Positions 7,042 to 17,023 of a stretch of 64,000 nt of DNA are shown here, in pieces. The translations under genes were made by a program, and so were the position numbers. The stretch spans positions 1 through 64,000 of the forward strand of contig JAUNDC010000011.1 in assembly GCA_030526355.1 (NCBI GenBank). Direction: 5' to 3'. Below the pieces are notes generated by a model that did no database searches, had not been told where the DNA came from, and saw only the letters and a list, made by a program, of their open reading frames with translations. How positions within the stretch are numbered: position 1 is the stretch's first letter; every line of letters starts with the position of its first letter. This DNA is from Bacillota bacterium. Lineage in GTDB: Bacteria; Bacillota; Clostridia; Peptostreptococcales; Anaerovoracaceae.

Positions 7042-7914
7042 TCACAGTGCTCTGAATCTCTCATCCTTGAACATATCATGATTTTCCATGGCTCTTCTGA
7101 CCATTGCCATCATTTTTTCCTTGTCTTCAGGCAGATTTCCTCTCAGCGATACATAATTTGAAGCATGGTTGCTGCGGAAAACGCACGTCTTGCTTACGTC
7201 AATATTTTTGAGCATCAGCAGCGTCTCAGCCATGACCTCTTCAGGTGAAAGAAGTTTAAGTCTTCCTGCTGCTATGTCATCCGCCATAGGCACCCCAGGT
7301 TCAATCATCAGCGTCAGCAATCCTACATATGAAGGCTGCATTTCGCTTATCATTGTTCCAGTCTGAACAGCATGATCCTCCCAGCCATCCTTGCCTGCAA
7401 GGCCTGATATGAACGTAACCGATGCTTTCATTCCACATGCCTCGATTTTTCTGACACCGTCAATCAGCTGCTGTCTCGTCTCGCCCTTATTTATGTCCTT
7501 CAGCACCTTGTCACTTCCTGACTCCGCTCCAAGGTACACCATGGTAATGCCGGCCTCGTACAGTTCTCTCATTTCTTCGTCAGTCTTGTTAAGAGCATCT
7601 GTAGCTCTGCCGTACACAGTCACGCGTTCACATTCAGGAAAGTTCTCTCTTATATACTCCAAAATCGGCAGCAGCCTCCTGTTGGAAAGAGCAAGGGCAT
7701 CTCCGTCACAAAGGAATATACGCTCCACTCTCCTGTATCTTTTTCTGGCTTCAGCAAAATCCTCAAGAACCTCACTCAGTTCCCTGACTCTAAATTTCTT
7801 GTCTTTGAACATGCTGCAAAACGTACACTTGTTGTGTGTGCATCCTATAGTTACCTGTACCAGCAGGCTGTATGCCTCACTGGGCGGTCTGTATATATTT
7901 CCCTCATATCTCAT
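7042..7914 (-). CDS. radical SAM protein
   Basis: 290-aa iron-sulfur enzyme that would use S-adenosylmethionine to generate a radical. The cluster motif near residue 25 is CTHNKCTFC, i.e. CX4CX2C instead of the common CX3CX2C, and it fits a clostridial group in which C(S/T)HNKCTFC recurs. Downstream barrel features include IFLCDGDALAL, ERVTVYGRATDAL and MVYLGAESGSDKVL, the Gly/Glu-rich strand that contacts SAM. There is no SPASM-like cysteine set at the C-terminus. It lies between argS and the TPR gene, which gives no clear hint of a substrate. Confidence 0.85.
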   Translation of the reverse strand: MRYEGNIYRPPSEAYSLLVQVTIGCTHNKCTFCSMFKDKKFRVRELSEVLEDFAEARKRYRRVERIFLCDGDALALSNRRLLPILEYIRENFPECERVTVYGRATDALNKTDEEMRELYEAGITMVYLGAESGSDKVLKDINKGETRQQLIDGVRKIEACGMKASVTFISGLAGKDGWEDHAVQTGTMISEMQPSYVGLLTLMIEPGVPMADDIAAGRLKLLSPEEVMAETLLMLKNIDVSKTCVFRSNHASNYVSLRGNLPEDKEKMMAMVRRAMENHDMFKDERFRAL

Positions 7915-7943
7915 GATAGTTTTTTCCTCTCATCACGTGCCTT

Positions 7944-9656
7944 TTACATCTTCTCAGGAGCCTTCATGCCCAGAAGACCAAGACCGTTCTTTATAGCCGC
8001 TTTAGCTGCCATGACAAGAGCCACCTTGGCAACCTTCTCTTCCTCATTATCCACCAGTATATGCTCATCATGGTAGAATTTATTGAACGCCTGAGCAATA
8101 TCAACAATATGCCTTGTAACGATGGATGGCTCGTATTTTTCACCTGCCTCCACGATAACATCCGGCAACGTGTATATAAGCTTTATGAGCTCATGTGCCG
8201 CTTCACCAGTGATGTATTTCGAATCAAATCCGCAAGCAGCTCTGGCAACGATGTCATCTCCGGCCTTCCTCATGATGCTGCAGGCTCTGGCGTGAGTGTA
8301 CTGAACATAAGGGCCAGTTTCGCCTTCAAAGTTAAGCACCTTGTCCCATGAGAACACGTAATCCTTAATTCTGTAATTTGACAGCTCATTGAATACAACT
8401 GCACCTATACCTACTTCCTTGGCAGTTTCATCGATGTTTTCGGTATTTACATTCTTATCTATAATAATCTGCTTGGTCTGCTCCACAGCCCTGTTGAGCA
8501 CATCCTCAAGGAATATGACTCTGCCTTGTCTTGTAGACATTGTGCCGTCTTCCATGCTTACGAGTCCAAAAGGAACATGAACGCAATCCCTGGCCCAGTC
8601 ATAGCCCAGCATTTCAATAATCTGTATCCACTGCTGGAAGTGAAGGTTCTGCTGTGATGCCACTACATAAATATTCTTATAAAAATCATACGTCTCTTTT
8701 CTGTATACAGCTGCAGCAATATCTCTGGTGATATAAAGCGTCGAACCGTCTGATTTTGTAATGAGTGCCGGCGGCAGATTGTAATCATCAAGTCTTACGA
8801 TCTGTGCACCGTCATCCTCTTCCAGAATACCCTTATCCTCAAGCTCCTTTACGAATCTCGGCATTTTATCCGAATAGAAGCTTTCACCGTTATATGAATC
8901 AAAGGTTATTCCCAGCATGTCATATACTCTGTTGAATTCCTTAAGACTTTCCTCTCTGAACCACTGCCAGAGCTCAACCTCTTCAGGCTCACCGTGTTCA
9001 AGCTTTGTAAAAATAGCACGTGCTTCATCCTCAAGGGAAGGATCCTTCTCTGCTTCTTCATGGAATTTAGTGTAATATGACAGAAGAGTCTTTATAGGTG
9101 AATTAATTACGTCTTCTTTGTTTCCCCACCTTCTGTAAGCACATATCATCTTGCCGAACTGTGTTCCGTAATCACCAAGATGATTAATTCTCATAGTGTC
9201 ATATCCCAGAAAATCATAGATCTTGTAAATTGAATTTCCGATTACCGTACTTCTGATATGCCCAATATGGAAAGGTTTTGCAATATTTGGCGATGAATAT
9301 TCAACTATTACTTTTCTACCCTGACCTATATCGCTTCTGCCGTAATCATCGCCCTTGGCAACAGCTTCCGATACAACTGCTTCTGCAAAGCTTTCCTTGG
9401 ACAGGAACATATTCACATAAGCATTGACATTTTCCACCTTTTCAAAGATATCATTATCTGCTATAGCCTCAGCTATTGTTTTGGCAATCATAGGAGGCGC
9501 TTTTCTCATTATTTTTGCCAGCTTGAAGCATGGGAAAGCGTAGTCTCCCATTTTGCTGTCAGCAGGTGTTTCTATCATGTTGACGATTTCTTCTTTTTCC
9601 AGCCCTTCTATCTGTGATGCGAGAATCTGGGCAATCTGTTCTTTGTAGCTGATCAT
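7944..9656 (-). CDS. argS: arginyl-tRNA synthetase
   Basis: Class I aminoacyl-tRNA synthetase of 570 aa, close to the usual bacterial length. It has the N-terminal additional domain (ADSKMGDYAFPCFKLAK). The HIGH signature is in SSPNIAKPFHIGHIRSTVIG, and VSMEDGTMSTRQG stands where the KMSK loop lies. The DALR anticodon-binding domain ends the protein (YVQYTHARACSIMRKAG, FYHDEHILV). It starts at ATG 9656 behind GGAGAGAG. It lies 32 bp after mutS2 with no T-box leader between, so it is probably expressed with the pheST-zapA-mutS2 run. Confidence 0.97.
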   Translation of the reverse strand: MISYKEQIAQILASQIEGLEKEEIVNMIETPADSKMGDYAFPCFKLAKIMRKAPPMIAKTIAEAIADNDIFEKVENVNAYVNMFLSKESFAEAVVSEAVAKGDDYGRSDIGQGRKVIVEYSSPNIAKPFHIGHIRSTVIGNSIYKIYDFLGYDTMRINHLGDYGTQFGKMICAYRRWGNKEDVINSPIKTLLSYYTKFHEEAEKDPSLEDEARAIFTKLEHGEPEEVELWQWFREESLKEFNRVYDMLGITFDSYNGESFYSDKMPRFVKELEDKGILEEDDGAQIVRLDDYNLPPALITKSDGSTLYITRDIAAAVYRKETYDFYKNIYVVASQQNLHFQQWIQIIEMLGYDWARDCVHVPFGLVSMEDGTMSTRQGRVIFLEDVLNRAVEQTKQIIIDKNVNTENIDETAKEVGIGAVVFNELSNYRIKDYVFSWDKVLNFEGETGPYVQYTHARACSIMRKAGDDIVARAACGFDSKYITGEAAHELIKLIYTLPDVIVEAGEKYEPSIVTRHIVDIAQAFNKFYHDEHILVDNEEEKVAKVALVMAAKAAIKNGLGLLGMKAPEKM

Positions 9657-9688
9657 TTCTCTCTCCTTATATATCTTTATTTGATTTT

Positions 9689-12061
9689 TTATTTTAGTTT
9701 AATTACAGTGACGCCGTCACCGCCCTCATTGAATCCTCCGTTCCTGAAGCTTTTGACGTTTTTATTGCGCTTCAGCATATCCTGTATTCCCTTTCTCAGA
9801 ATACCTTCACCACGGCCGTGAATAACAGTCACTTCACTCAGTCCGGAAATGAAAGCATCATCGATATATTTTTCCACATCCATAACAGCATCCTCCAGAT
9901 TCTTTCCCCGGACATCTGTCGAAGGTGATATCGCCTGAGCCTTACGCTTATAAAGATTACCGTATCCTGACGCTTTGGCCGGTTTTTTCTTTTTCTTTCC
10001 CGGATCCAGCAGCATCAGATCCTTCACCTTAACTCCTATTTTCATCATGCCTGCCTGAACCTGAAGCATTCCTCTGTCGTCCGGCAGTGAAATGATTTCA
10101 CCATTCTGATTAAGAGTTAGTATCTTGACCCGATCACCTATGGCAAGCTGCTGCGGATCAACAGGATTTTCATTTATTTCACGCTTTATCGTGCCTCTGT
10201 TTTTTTTCTCAAGCTCCCTCAACCTTCGTCGGCTGCTGTCATACCTGCGTGTTCTTTCGCCCATGCTCTCAAGCTTTGCCAAAGCTTTGAGCTCCTCTCT
10301 GACTTCATCGGAGACCTCTCTGGCTTCCTTTATTATCTCGCGAGCCTCCTCTTTAGCGCGTTCAAGCTCCTTTTCCTTTTTCTCTTCAAGCTTTTTCAGC
10401 CTGCTTTCCAGAGCTTCTTTCTGACGCTTCATCTCAATATTTATCAGTATCGCTTCATCGCGTTCTTCTTCAGCTTTCTTCCTGTCTTCCTCCATGGCTG
10501 TCACAACATCCTCAAAGGCTATGTCTCCAGCCTCAAGCAGGTTTCTGGCTCTGTCAGTGATTTCGCCGGATATCCCAAGCTTACGGGCAATCTCAAACGC
10601 ATTGGATTTACCCGGCAACCCGATTGTAAGCTTATAGGTAGGACTCAAGGTTTCAACGTCAAACTCCATCGATGCGTTTTCTACACCCTTAGTGGAAATA
10701 GCATATTTTTTTAATTCCGTATAATGTGTGGTCGCTATGGAAAGCGCACCCGATGCAGCTACGCTCTCAAGTATCGCTATGGCAAGAGCCGCACCTTCTG
10801 TAGGATCAGTACCTGCTCCCAGCTCATCAAAAAGAACAAGGCTTTTCTCATCTGCATCTCTGACGATATCGACTATATTCACCATATGAGATGAAAACGT
10901 TGACAGGCTTTGTTCTATACTCTGCTCATCACCTATATCTGCATATACATTATCAAGTACAGGCACTTTGCTTCCCGGTGCCACCGGAATATGAAGGCCG
11001 GTCTGCGCCATCAGCGGCAGAAGACCCGCTGTTTTGAGAGTAACGGTTTTGCCGCCAGTATTAGGTCCCGTTATCACCAGAGTTCTGTAGTTTTCGCCTA
11101 TTGAAATATTAACAGGCACTACCTTGTTTTTATCTATCAGAGGGTGGCATGCCGACTTCATGTCCATTATTCCATCTTCACTGATTTCCGGCTCCTCACC
11201 ATTCATGGCAATTGACAGCCTTCCCTTGGCCATGAAGAGATCCAGCTGCAGAAGCAGCTTCTGATTGTTCATCAGATCATGATAATGCTCAGAAACTCCC
11301 TCCGAAAGCTCCGACAAGATTCTGTTTATCTCTGCCTTTTCGTCAAGCTCCAGCTGCCTCAGCTCATTATTAAGATTGACTATCGCCTGAGGTTCGATAA
11401 AAAGCGTTGCCCCTGTACCGCTCTGGTCATGAACAATACCGGGAACACTGCTCCTGTGCTCCTGTTTAACAGGGATTACATACCTGCCGTTTCTGATGGT
11501 AACAATGGAATCCTGAAGAACAGTTTTGTTTCCTGCAGAGTTCAGTATATGATTAAGCTTGCTTTTAAGAGTTTCATTCTGCCTTATTATCGCACGCCTG
11601 ATGCTTCTTAGCTCAGGACTGGCATTGTCAGCCATTTCATCCTCAGATAAAATGCATCTGTCGATTTCATCTGCAAGCTTTGCCGGAACTGAGATAAGCT
11701 CTGCTATTGAACATATCAGCGGAAGCTCAGGGATATCACCCTTAAGAAAGGCAACCGTTCTCGCCGCAGTTCTGATATTATACAGAATTTTAAGCAGCTG
11801 CGCCATAGTCAGTGTTCCGCCTTTTCTCGCAAACGAAACACTCTCCGCAATATCATAAAAACCACCGACAGGTAATGGCCCTTTATAGTTAATAAGCCTT
11901 ACCGCTTCTGTGGTTTCAGTTAAACTTTCCCTTATTTCAGACACACCATGAAAAGGCTTCAGCTCTGAAATAACAGCTTTGGTCATTTCAGAGCCGGCCT
12001 GGTCTTCAAGCATTCTTATAATTTTATTGTATTCCAGAACGTTTAAAGTTTTTTCTTTCAT
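9689..12061 (-). CDS. mutS2: MutS2 family ATPase/endonuclease
   Basis: 790 aa, the normal length of MutS2, which acts in suppression of recombination or in ribosome-collision rescue rather than in mismatch repair. The MutS core has Walker A GPNTGGKTVTLKTAG, VYADIGDEQSIEQSLSTFSSH, Walker B LVLFDELGAGTDPTEG and the ITTHY-like ATTHYTELK. A long charged coiled coil follows (about residues 510-620), then a KOW-like segment, then a C-terminal Smr domain with DVRGKNLEDA and VIHGRGEGILRKG. It is followed by argS and preceded by zapA. Confidence 0.97.
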   Translation of the reverse strand: MKEKTLNVLEYNKIIRMLEDQAGSEMTKAVISELKPFHGVSEIRESLTETTEAVRLINYKGPLPVGGFYDIAESVSFARKGGTLTMAQLLKILYNIRTAARTVAFLKGDIPELPLICSIAELISVPAKLADEIDRCILSEDEMADNASPELRSIRRAIIRQNETLKSKLNHILNSAGNKTVLQDSIVTIRNGRYVIPVKQEHRSSVPGIVHDQSGTGATLFIEPQAIVNLNNELRQLELDEKAEINRILSELSEGVSEHYHDLMNNQKLLLQLDLFMAKGRLSIAMNGEEPEISEDGIMDMKSACHPLIDKNKVVPVNISIGENYRTLVITGPNTGGKTVTLKTAGLLPLMAQTGLHIPVAPGSKVPVLDNVYADIGDEQSIEQSLSTFSSHMVNIVDIVRDADEKSLVLFDELGAGTDPTEGAALAIAILESVAASGALSIATTHYTELKKYAISTKGVENASMEFDVETLSPTYKLTIGLPGKSNAFEIARKLGISGEITDRARNLLEAGDIAFEDVVTAMEEDRKKAEEERDEAILINIEMKRQKEALESRLKKLEEKKEKELERAKEEAREIIKEAREVSDEVREELKALAKLESMGERTRRYDSSRRRLRELEKKNRGTIKREINENPVDPQQLAIGDRVKILTLNQNGEIISLPDDRGMLQVQAGMMKIGVKVKDLMLLDPGKKKKKPAKASGYGNLYKRKAQAISPSTDVRGKNLEDAVMDVEKYIDDAFISGLSEVTVIHGRGEGILRKGIQDMLKRNKNVKSFRNGGFNEGGDGVTVIKLK

Positions 12062-12067
12062 GTATTG

Positions 12068-12631
12068 TTATCCATTATTATTCTTGTATTTTTCCAGTTC
12101 CTTCTTTAACTGAAGATTTTCCATCTGAAGATCGAAGAAACTGTTTTCGAGTTCTTTGCATTTACTCTCTATTTCTCTGACAACTTCATCCATGCTGTCC
12201 TTGGCCTGAGCTCTGGCAGCATCGGCTGATTCTTTGAGGCTCTGTATTTCGGCATCCTTCTGTCTCAGCTGGTTCATCAGTTCATCCTTCTGCAGTACTA
12301 TAGCCTGAGTCTCCTCTTTGTAGTCCATATAGTTCTTTTTTGATTCATCCCAGAGCTGCACATAATGCTGAGCATCCTTTTCCAGCTGGAAGTTCATCCT
12401 CTTCAGCTCTTCCATCTCCTCCAGCATCTGAAAGTATTCACTCGTAATATTCACAGCCGAAAGAACTGCTATATTAGATGGTGCAGCACCTGAAGCCTTT
12501 GTCAGTTCGGCAATCTCATGCATTTTAGTATCAACATGAGCTGCAACCTGAATAATCTCCTCTCTGGATTTCTCACCTGCAATAACATATTCCTGTCCGT
12601 AAATTTTTACTTTAACTCTGTTGTTCTCCAT
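12068..12631 (-). CDS. zapA: cell division protein ZapA with long coiled coil
   Basis: 187-aa FtsZ-ring-associated protein. The N-terminal ZapA domain reads NRVKVKIYGQEYVIAGEKSREEI with VDTKMHEIAE, and the rest is a predicted coiled coil (LEEMEELKRMNFQLEKDA, LENSFFDLQMENLQLKKEL). It is longer than typical ZapA (about 90-110 aa) because of this tail. The start is placed at the second Met (12631), 8 nt after AGGAG; the Met two codons upstream would be only 2 nt from it. The ribosome site overlaps the pheT stop. Position pheT-zapA-mutS2 is common in Firmicutes. Confidence 0.9.
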   Translation of the reverse strand: MENNRVKVKIYGQEYVIAGEKSREEIIQVAAHVDTKMHEIAELTKASGAAPSNIAVLSAVNITSEYFQMLEEMEELKRMNFQLEKDAQHYVQLWDESKKNYMDYKEETQAIVLQKDELMNQLRQKDAEIQSLKESADAARAQAKDSMDEVVREIESKCKELENSFFDLQMENLQLKKELEKYKNNNG

Positions 12632-12642
12632 ACGCATTTCTC

Positions 12643-15117
12643 CTACATTTCTCGTAAAACGGCATTCAGCTGCTCTTTCAAAGCTTCCAGAACCTTGTTG
12701 TGAACGCCTGCAACGTCTTCATCTGTCAGAGTCTTATCTCTGTCTCTGTATGTCAATGCAAATGCAACACTCTTTTTGCCTTCTTCAACCTGCTTGCCTC
12801 TGTATACATCAAAGAGCTTAACGCTTTCGAGGATACTTCCGCCGTTTTCAGTAATTACCTTTTCGATACTTCCAACTTCCATGTCCTCATCCACCAGCAA
12901 TGCAATGTCTCTGGATGTTGAAGGATACTTTGGAAGCGGAGAATATACCGTCTCAGTATCTGCATACTTGACAATTGTATCAAACATTATCTCACAGCAA
13001 TATATTCTTACTCCGTCCATGCCGTAATTTTCAGCTACATCAGGATGTATCTCTCCCATGATGCCGATTTCATCCATTTCATCACCGAATACAGTCATTC
13101 CTACCTCCGGCTTGACTGCAATTCTTGCACATCTTCCCGGATGATATACCCCGTATTCGGACTCAGCTATAAATGAAACTTCTTTGATTCCAAGCACTTT
13201 AAGAAGCTCTGTAACCACACCCTTGAGGCTGAAGAAGTCTTCATTCTTTCCATACATTCCTATGCAAAGTGAATACTGTTCATCCGGCAGGTGATCCTCT
13301 CCAAGAAGATTTGCCGTGAAAGTGTTTCCTATTTCAAAGGCTTTGACTGAAGCTATGTTTCTTGAATAATTTCTTGCAAGAACTTCCATCATATTAGGAG
13401 TAAGTATCGTTCTCATTACTGAGTTTTCTTCTCCAAGAGGATTTATCAGTTTAACAAAACCTCTTTCCCACGAATCCTCATCTATTCTTACATTATCTAC
13501 ACCCTTAGGGCTTACAAACGAATATGTCTGTATTTCATTAAGACCCATACCGCAAAGTGCTTCTCTTGACAGATCTCTAAGCGATCTCTCATATGAAAGC
13601 CCTGCTTCGTTGTTTCCCTTTGGCAGCGTAACCGGAAGCTGGTCATATCCATATATTCTGGCTACTTCTTCAATGTAATCCTCTTCTTCAAGAAGGTCCT
13701 GTCTTATTGTAGGAGGTGTCACTGTAATGATGTTTCCTTCTCCGGAAGTCTTGATTTCAAGACCTTCGAATATATCCACCATTGTGCCGCGATCAAGCTC
13801 TATTCCAAGCACGTGATTAATTCTGTCCACTCTTACATCTATAGTCTTGGCAGTTTCAGGCGAAGGATATACATCCACACTGCCTTTGCACACTCTTCCA
13901 GCTCCTGTCAGTTCTATTAGTCTGCATACTCTGTCAGCAGCAGCTTCGCAGAGATTAGGGTCGATACCCTTTTCGAATCTTGCTGAAGCCTCTGTTCTGA
14001 GTCCAAGCTTCTTGGAGGTTGCTCTTACACTGTCTCCGTTAAAGTTGGCAGATTCAATTATAATAGTGGTAGTATCGTTTTCGATTTCCGAATTCAATCC
14101 TCCCATTACGCCCGCAATGGCGATTCCTCTTTCTGCATCCTTAATAAGAAGCATATTATCCGAAAGAGTTCTCTCATTTTCATCAAGAGTTACAAATTTT
14201 TCGCCTTCTGATGCATTTTCTACTATTATTTTTCCACCGTGCACCTGGTTGATATCAAATGCATGTATCGGCTGACCGTATTCCAGCATTACGAAATTTG
14301 TAATATCAACTATATTATTGATAGGGCGCATTCCTGCATACATAAGGCGTTTCTGAAGCCACCATGGTGATTGTTCCACCTTTACATCTGTAACAACTCT
14401 CGCCACATATCGTTTACAGCTTTCAGGATTCTTTATTTCCACGGATACGAAATCTTTGGTTTCCTTTTCCTTATTTGCTTCTTCCAGCTGAGTATCAGGA
14501 TACTCAAATGGTCTCTTGAATGTTGCAGCTGCTTCCCTTGCCATCCCTACCATTGCAAGGCAGTCAGGCCTGTTAGGAGTAATTTCAAAATCTACTACAG
14601 CCTGCTTGAGACCCAGAGCTTCAGCGAAATCTAGTCCCGGTTCATACTCTTCTTCAAGTATCCATATGCCGTCTTTATGTGCCACAGGAACCACCTTGTC
14701 TTCAAACCCCAGTTCCTCAGCTGAACAGAGCATTCCAAATGATTCAACTCCTCTCAGCTTTCCCTTGGTGATTTTCGTACCGCCCTCTTCCTTTGTCTTA
14801 CCGTGGAGCGGTCCCGGTATTCTGCTTTTGTGAAGTGCTACCGGTACATATGCACCTTCAAACACATTAGGAGCACCTGTTACTATCTGTACAGGTTCGT
14901 CTTTTCCCACGTTAAGCTGGCATACTACGAGCTTGTCAGCATCCGGATGCTTTTCTATTTTCTCTATCCTGCCGACAACAACATTTTCCATTTCCTCGCA
15001 GAAGTGTTCACAGGTTTCCAGATTGGAGCCCGACATTATCATTCTGTCACAGAACTCTTCTGTATCTATATCTTTCAAGTCTATATAATCATTGAGCCAT
15101 TCGATTGGAACTAACAT
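12643..15117 (-). CDS. pheT: phenylalanyl-tRNA synthetase beta subunit
   Basis: 824 aa, large subunit of the alpha2-beta2 enzyme. In order: N-terminal MLVPIEWLNDYIDL, EMAP-like tRNA-binding domain (VVGRIEKIEKHPDADKLVVCQ), B3/B4 editing domain (FEITPNRPDCLAMVGMAREAA), B5 domain, catalytic-like domain (YSFVSPKGVD, LINPLGEENSVMRT) and a C-terminal anticodon-binding FDX-ACB domain (YPSTSRDIALLVDE). It starts 12 bp after pheS behind TAGGAGG. Confidence 0.98.
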   Translation of the reverse strand: MLVPIEWLNDYIDLKDIDTEEFCDRMIMSGSNLETCEHFCEEMENVVVGRIEKIEKHPDADKLVVCQLNVGKDEPVQIVTGAPNVFEGAYVPVALHKSRIPGPLHGKTKEEGGTKITKGKLRGVESFGMLCSAEELGFEDKVVPVAHKDGIWILEEEYEPGLDFAEALGLKQAVVDFEITPNRPDCLAMVGMAREAAATFKRPFEYPDTQLEEANKEKETKDFVSVEIKNPESCKRYVARVVTDVKVEQSPWWLQKRLMYAGMRPINNIVDITNFVMLEYGQPIHAFDINQVHGGKIIVENASEGEKFVTLDENERTLSDNMLLIKDAERGIAIAGVMGGLNSEIENDTTTIIIESANFNGDSVRATSKKLGLRTEASARFEKGIDPNLCEAAADRVCRLIELTGAGRVCKGSVDVYPSPETAKTIDVRVDRINHVLGIELDRGTMVDIFEGLEIKTSGEGNIITVTPPTIRQDLLEEEDYIEEVARIYGYDQLPVTLPKGNNEAGLSYERSLRDLSREALCGMGLNEIQTYSFVSPKGVDNVRIDEDSWERGFVKLINPLGEENSVMRTILTPNMMEVLARNYSRNIASVKAFEIGNTFTANLLGEDHLPDEQYSLCIGMYGKNEDFFSLKGVVTELLKVLGIKEVSFIAESEYGVYHPGRCARIAVKPEVGMTVFGDEMDEIGIMGEIHPDVAENYGMDGVRIYCCEIMFDTIVKYADTETVYSPLPKYPSTSRDIALLVDEDMEVGSIEKVITENGGSILESVKLFDVYRGKQVEEGKKSVAFALTYRDRDKTLTDEDVAGVHNKVLEALKEQLNAVLREM

Positions 15118-15129
15118 CTATTAAACCTC

Positions 15130-16152
15130 CTATTTGAACTGATTTATGAAACGCATGTCGTTCTCATAGAACAATCTGATATCTTCGACACCGTACTTCA
15201 GCATGGCAACTCTTTCCACGCCCATTCCGAATGCAAACCCGGTATACTTTTCGGTATCGATATTTCCAACCTTCAGTACATTAGGGTGAACCATACCGCA
15301 TCCCAGAATTTCAATCCATCCGCTTCCTTTACATACACTGCAGCCTTTTCCTCCACATTTAAAGCAGGATACATCCATCTCAGCACTTGGCTCGGTAAAC
15401 GGGAAGTGATGAGGTCTGAATTTTGTTCTGGTGCTTGTTCCAAAAAGCTGCTTGGCAAAGCTGTCAAGAGTACCCTTGAGATCTGCCATAGTGATGCCTT
15501 CATCAACAACAAGTCCCTCTATCTGATGGAACATTGGTGAATGTGTAGCATCCGGAGTGTCACATCTGAAGCACCTTCCCGGAGCAATTACCTTAATCGG
15601 AGGTTTTTCCTTGAGAAGGGTTCTTACCTGTACAGTTGATGTCTGTGTTCTGAGCAGAATATCATCTGTGATATAAAAAGTATCTGTCATATCTCTTGCC
15701 GGATGATTAGGCCCTGCATTAAGTCCATCAAAATTATTAAAAACAGTTTCCACTTCCGGACCCTCAGTGATTGCAAATCCCATATTCATAAACACCTTCG
15801 AGATTTCCTCAATAGTTATCGTCAGTGGGTGCTTGACGCCAAGACTGATTTCTCTGCCCGGCTCAGTAACATCAATTTTTTCTAATTTAAACTGTGCTTC
15901 CTTCGCCGCTTTTTTCAGTTCATTGAATTTTGCTTCAAGCAGCTGTTCTATTTCAGCTCTTACCTTATTGGCTATCTGTCCTGTTGATTTTCTTTCTTCC
16001 GGAGACAGTTTGCCCATTCCTCTCAGGATTTCTGTTAATTGACCCTTTTTACCCAGCATTTTAACTCTTATCTCGTCTGCCTGTGCCAGAGTTGTTACCT
16101 TGCTGAGCTGGGTCTTCGCTTCTTCTAAAATTTTGTTCAACTGAGCTTGCAT
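15130..16152 (-). CDS. pheS: phenylalanyl-tRNA synthetase alpha subunit
   Basis: 340-aa catalytic subunit. The N-terminal coiled coil binds tRNA-Phe. Motif 2 lies in [34 protein letters not shown] and motif 3 in [22 protein letters not shown]. The insert [30 protein letters not shown] has CxxC pairs, as is usual in Firmicutes PheS. No T-box or attenuator can be seen in the 16-bp gap to the methyltransferase gene upstream. Confidence 0.98.
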   Translation of the reverse strand: MQAQLNKILEEAKTQLSKVTTLAQADEIRVKMLGKKGQLTEILRGMGKLSPEERKSTGQIANKVRAEIEQLLEAKFNELKKAAKEAQFKLEKIDVTEPGREISLGVKHPLTITIEEISKVFMNMGFAITEGPEVETVFNNFDGLNAGPNHPARDMTDTFYITDDILLRTQTSTVQVRTLLKEKPPIKVIAPGRCFRCDTPDATHSPMFHQIEGLVVDEGITMADLKGTLDSFAKQLFGTSTRTKFRPHHFPFTEPSAEMDVSCFKCGGKGCSVCKGSGWIEILGCGMVHPNVLKVGNIDTEKYTGFAFGMGVERVAMLKYGVEDIRLFYENDMRFINQFK

Positions 16153-16168
16153 TATATTTACCTCTCAT

Positions 16169-16945
16169 CTATTTTATCTTTTGTGACTGATACATTAGTA
16201 TGCCGGCAGCCACTGCCGCGTTAAGTGATTCTATCGAACCCTCCATAGGGATTTTTATTTTTATATCCGAAGACTCCTTAAAGTCCTCACTAACGCCCCT
16301 TCCCTCGTTGCCGATTACAAGAGCGATATTTTCCGTCAGATCCGCTTCATAGTAGAAATCATCTGCATCAAGAGATGACGTTACTATACGCTTGTTCATC
16401 TTTCTGAGAAGCTCTACCGCTTCTCTTCCTGTCGCTGTATAAAGCACCGGTACCCTGAAAAGAGACCCTGCCGCTGCCCTCACTACCTTCGGTGAGTATA
16501 CATCACCGCTTCCGGCAGTCAGTATGATTCCTCCATAGCCGGCAGCTTCCGCTGTTCTTATTATTGTTCCTATATTCCCGGGATCCTGAAGCCTGTCAAG
16601 TACAACCACATTGCTTCCAGGTTTTCCTGCTGCCATAGCAAAGCTTCCGGAATCGTAAGCTGTTTTTTCTGCAACAGCAATCACTCCCTGTGAAGTGCCA
16701 GTATCCGAAAGCTTTTCAAAAAGCCTTCTGTCCAGCACTACAGTTTTTTCATCAAGATAATCAATTCTGATTCCGGCACCCTCACATAGGAATATCCATT
16801 TCACTGAAATTCCCATATCAATAGCATCCCTGAGCGGCTTGACTCCCTCCAGCAGATACTGTCCCTGTTCATCCCGATATTTCTTTTTTGTCAGCTTTAA
16901 TGCTGATTTATATATCTGATTATCCTTAGATGTGACTGTTTTCAT
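16169..16945 (-). CDS. TrmH/SpoU-family RNA 2'-O-methyltransferase
   Basis: 258-aa SPOUT methyltransferase with an N-terminal substrate-binding domain (SALKLTKKKYRDEQGQYLLEGVKPLRDAI). The knot domain has motif 1 (LDRLQDPGNIGTIIRTAEAAGYGG), motif 2 (ENIALVIGNEGRGVS) and motif 3 (IKIPMEGSIESLNAAVAAGILMYQ). These fit the 23S rRNA 2'-O-methyltransferase group often found just before pheS in Firmicutes. The exact target nucleotide cannot be read from sequence. No clear ribosome site precedes the ATG. Confidence 0.92.
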   Translation of the reverse strand: MKTVTSKDNQIYKSALKLTKKKYRDEQGQYLLEGVKPLRDAIDMGISVKWIFLCEGAGIRIDYLDEKTVVLDRRLFEKLSDTGTSQGVIAVAEKTAYDSGSFAMAAGKPGSNVVVLDRLQDPGNIGTIIRTAEAAGYGGIILTAGSGDVYSPKVVRAAAGSLFRVPVLYTATGREAVELLRKMNKRIVTSSLDADDFYYEADLTENIALVIGNEGRGVSEDFKESSDIKIKIPMEGSIESLNAAVAAGILMYQSQKIK

Positions 16946-16972
16946 AAATCTGTTAATACCCGTAAATCAGAA

Positions 16973-17003
16973 CAATAGCCGGTTCAAACCAAACCGGCTA
17001 TTG
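16973..17003 (-). terminator. hairpin after ftsZ
   Basis: CAATAGCCGGTT and AACCGGCTATTG form a perfect 12-bp stem with a 7-nt loop, 20 nt after the ftsZ stop. The following minus-strand bases TTCTGATTTACG are only moderately T-rich, so some read-through into the methyltransferase gene is possible. Confidence 0.65.
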
Positions 17004-17023
17004 GAATATTCAAGTCCTTTCTT

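Noticed and set aside
9657..17023. T-box leader for argS, pheS or pheT
   Set aside because: Gaps before these genes are 12-32 bp and contain no T-box core.
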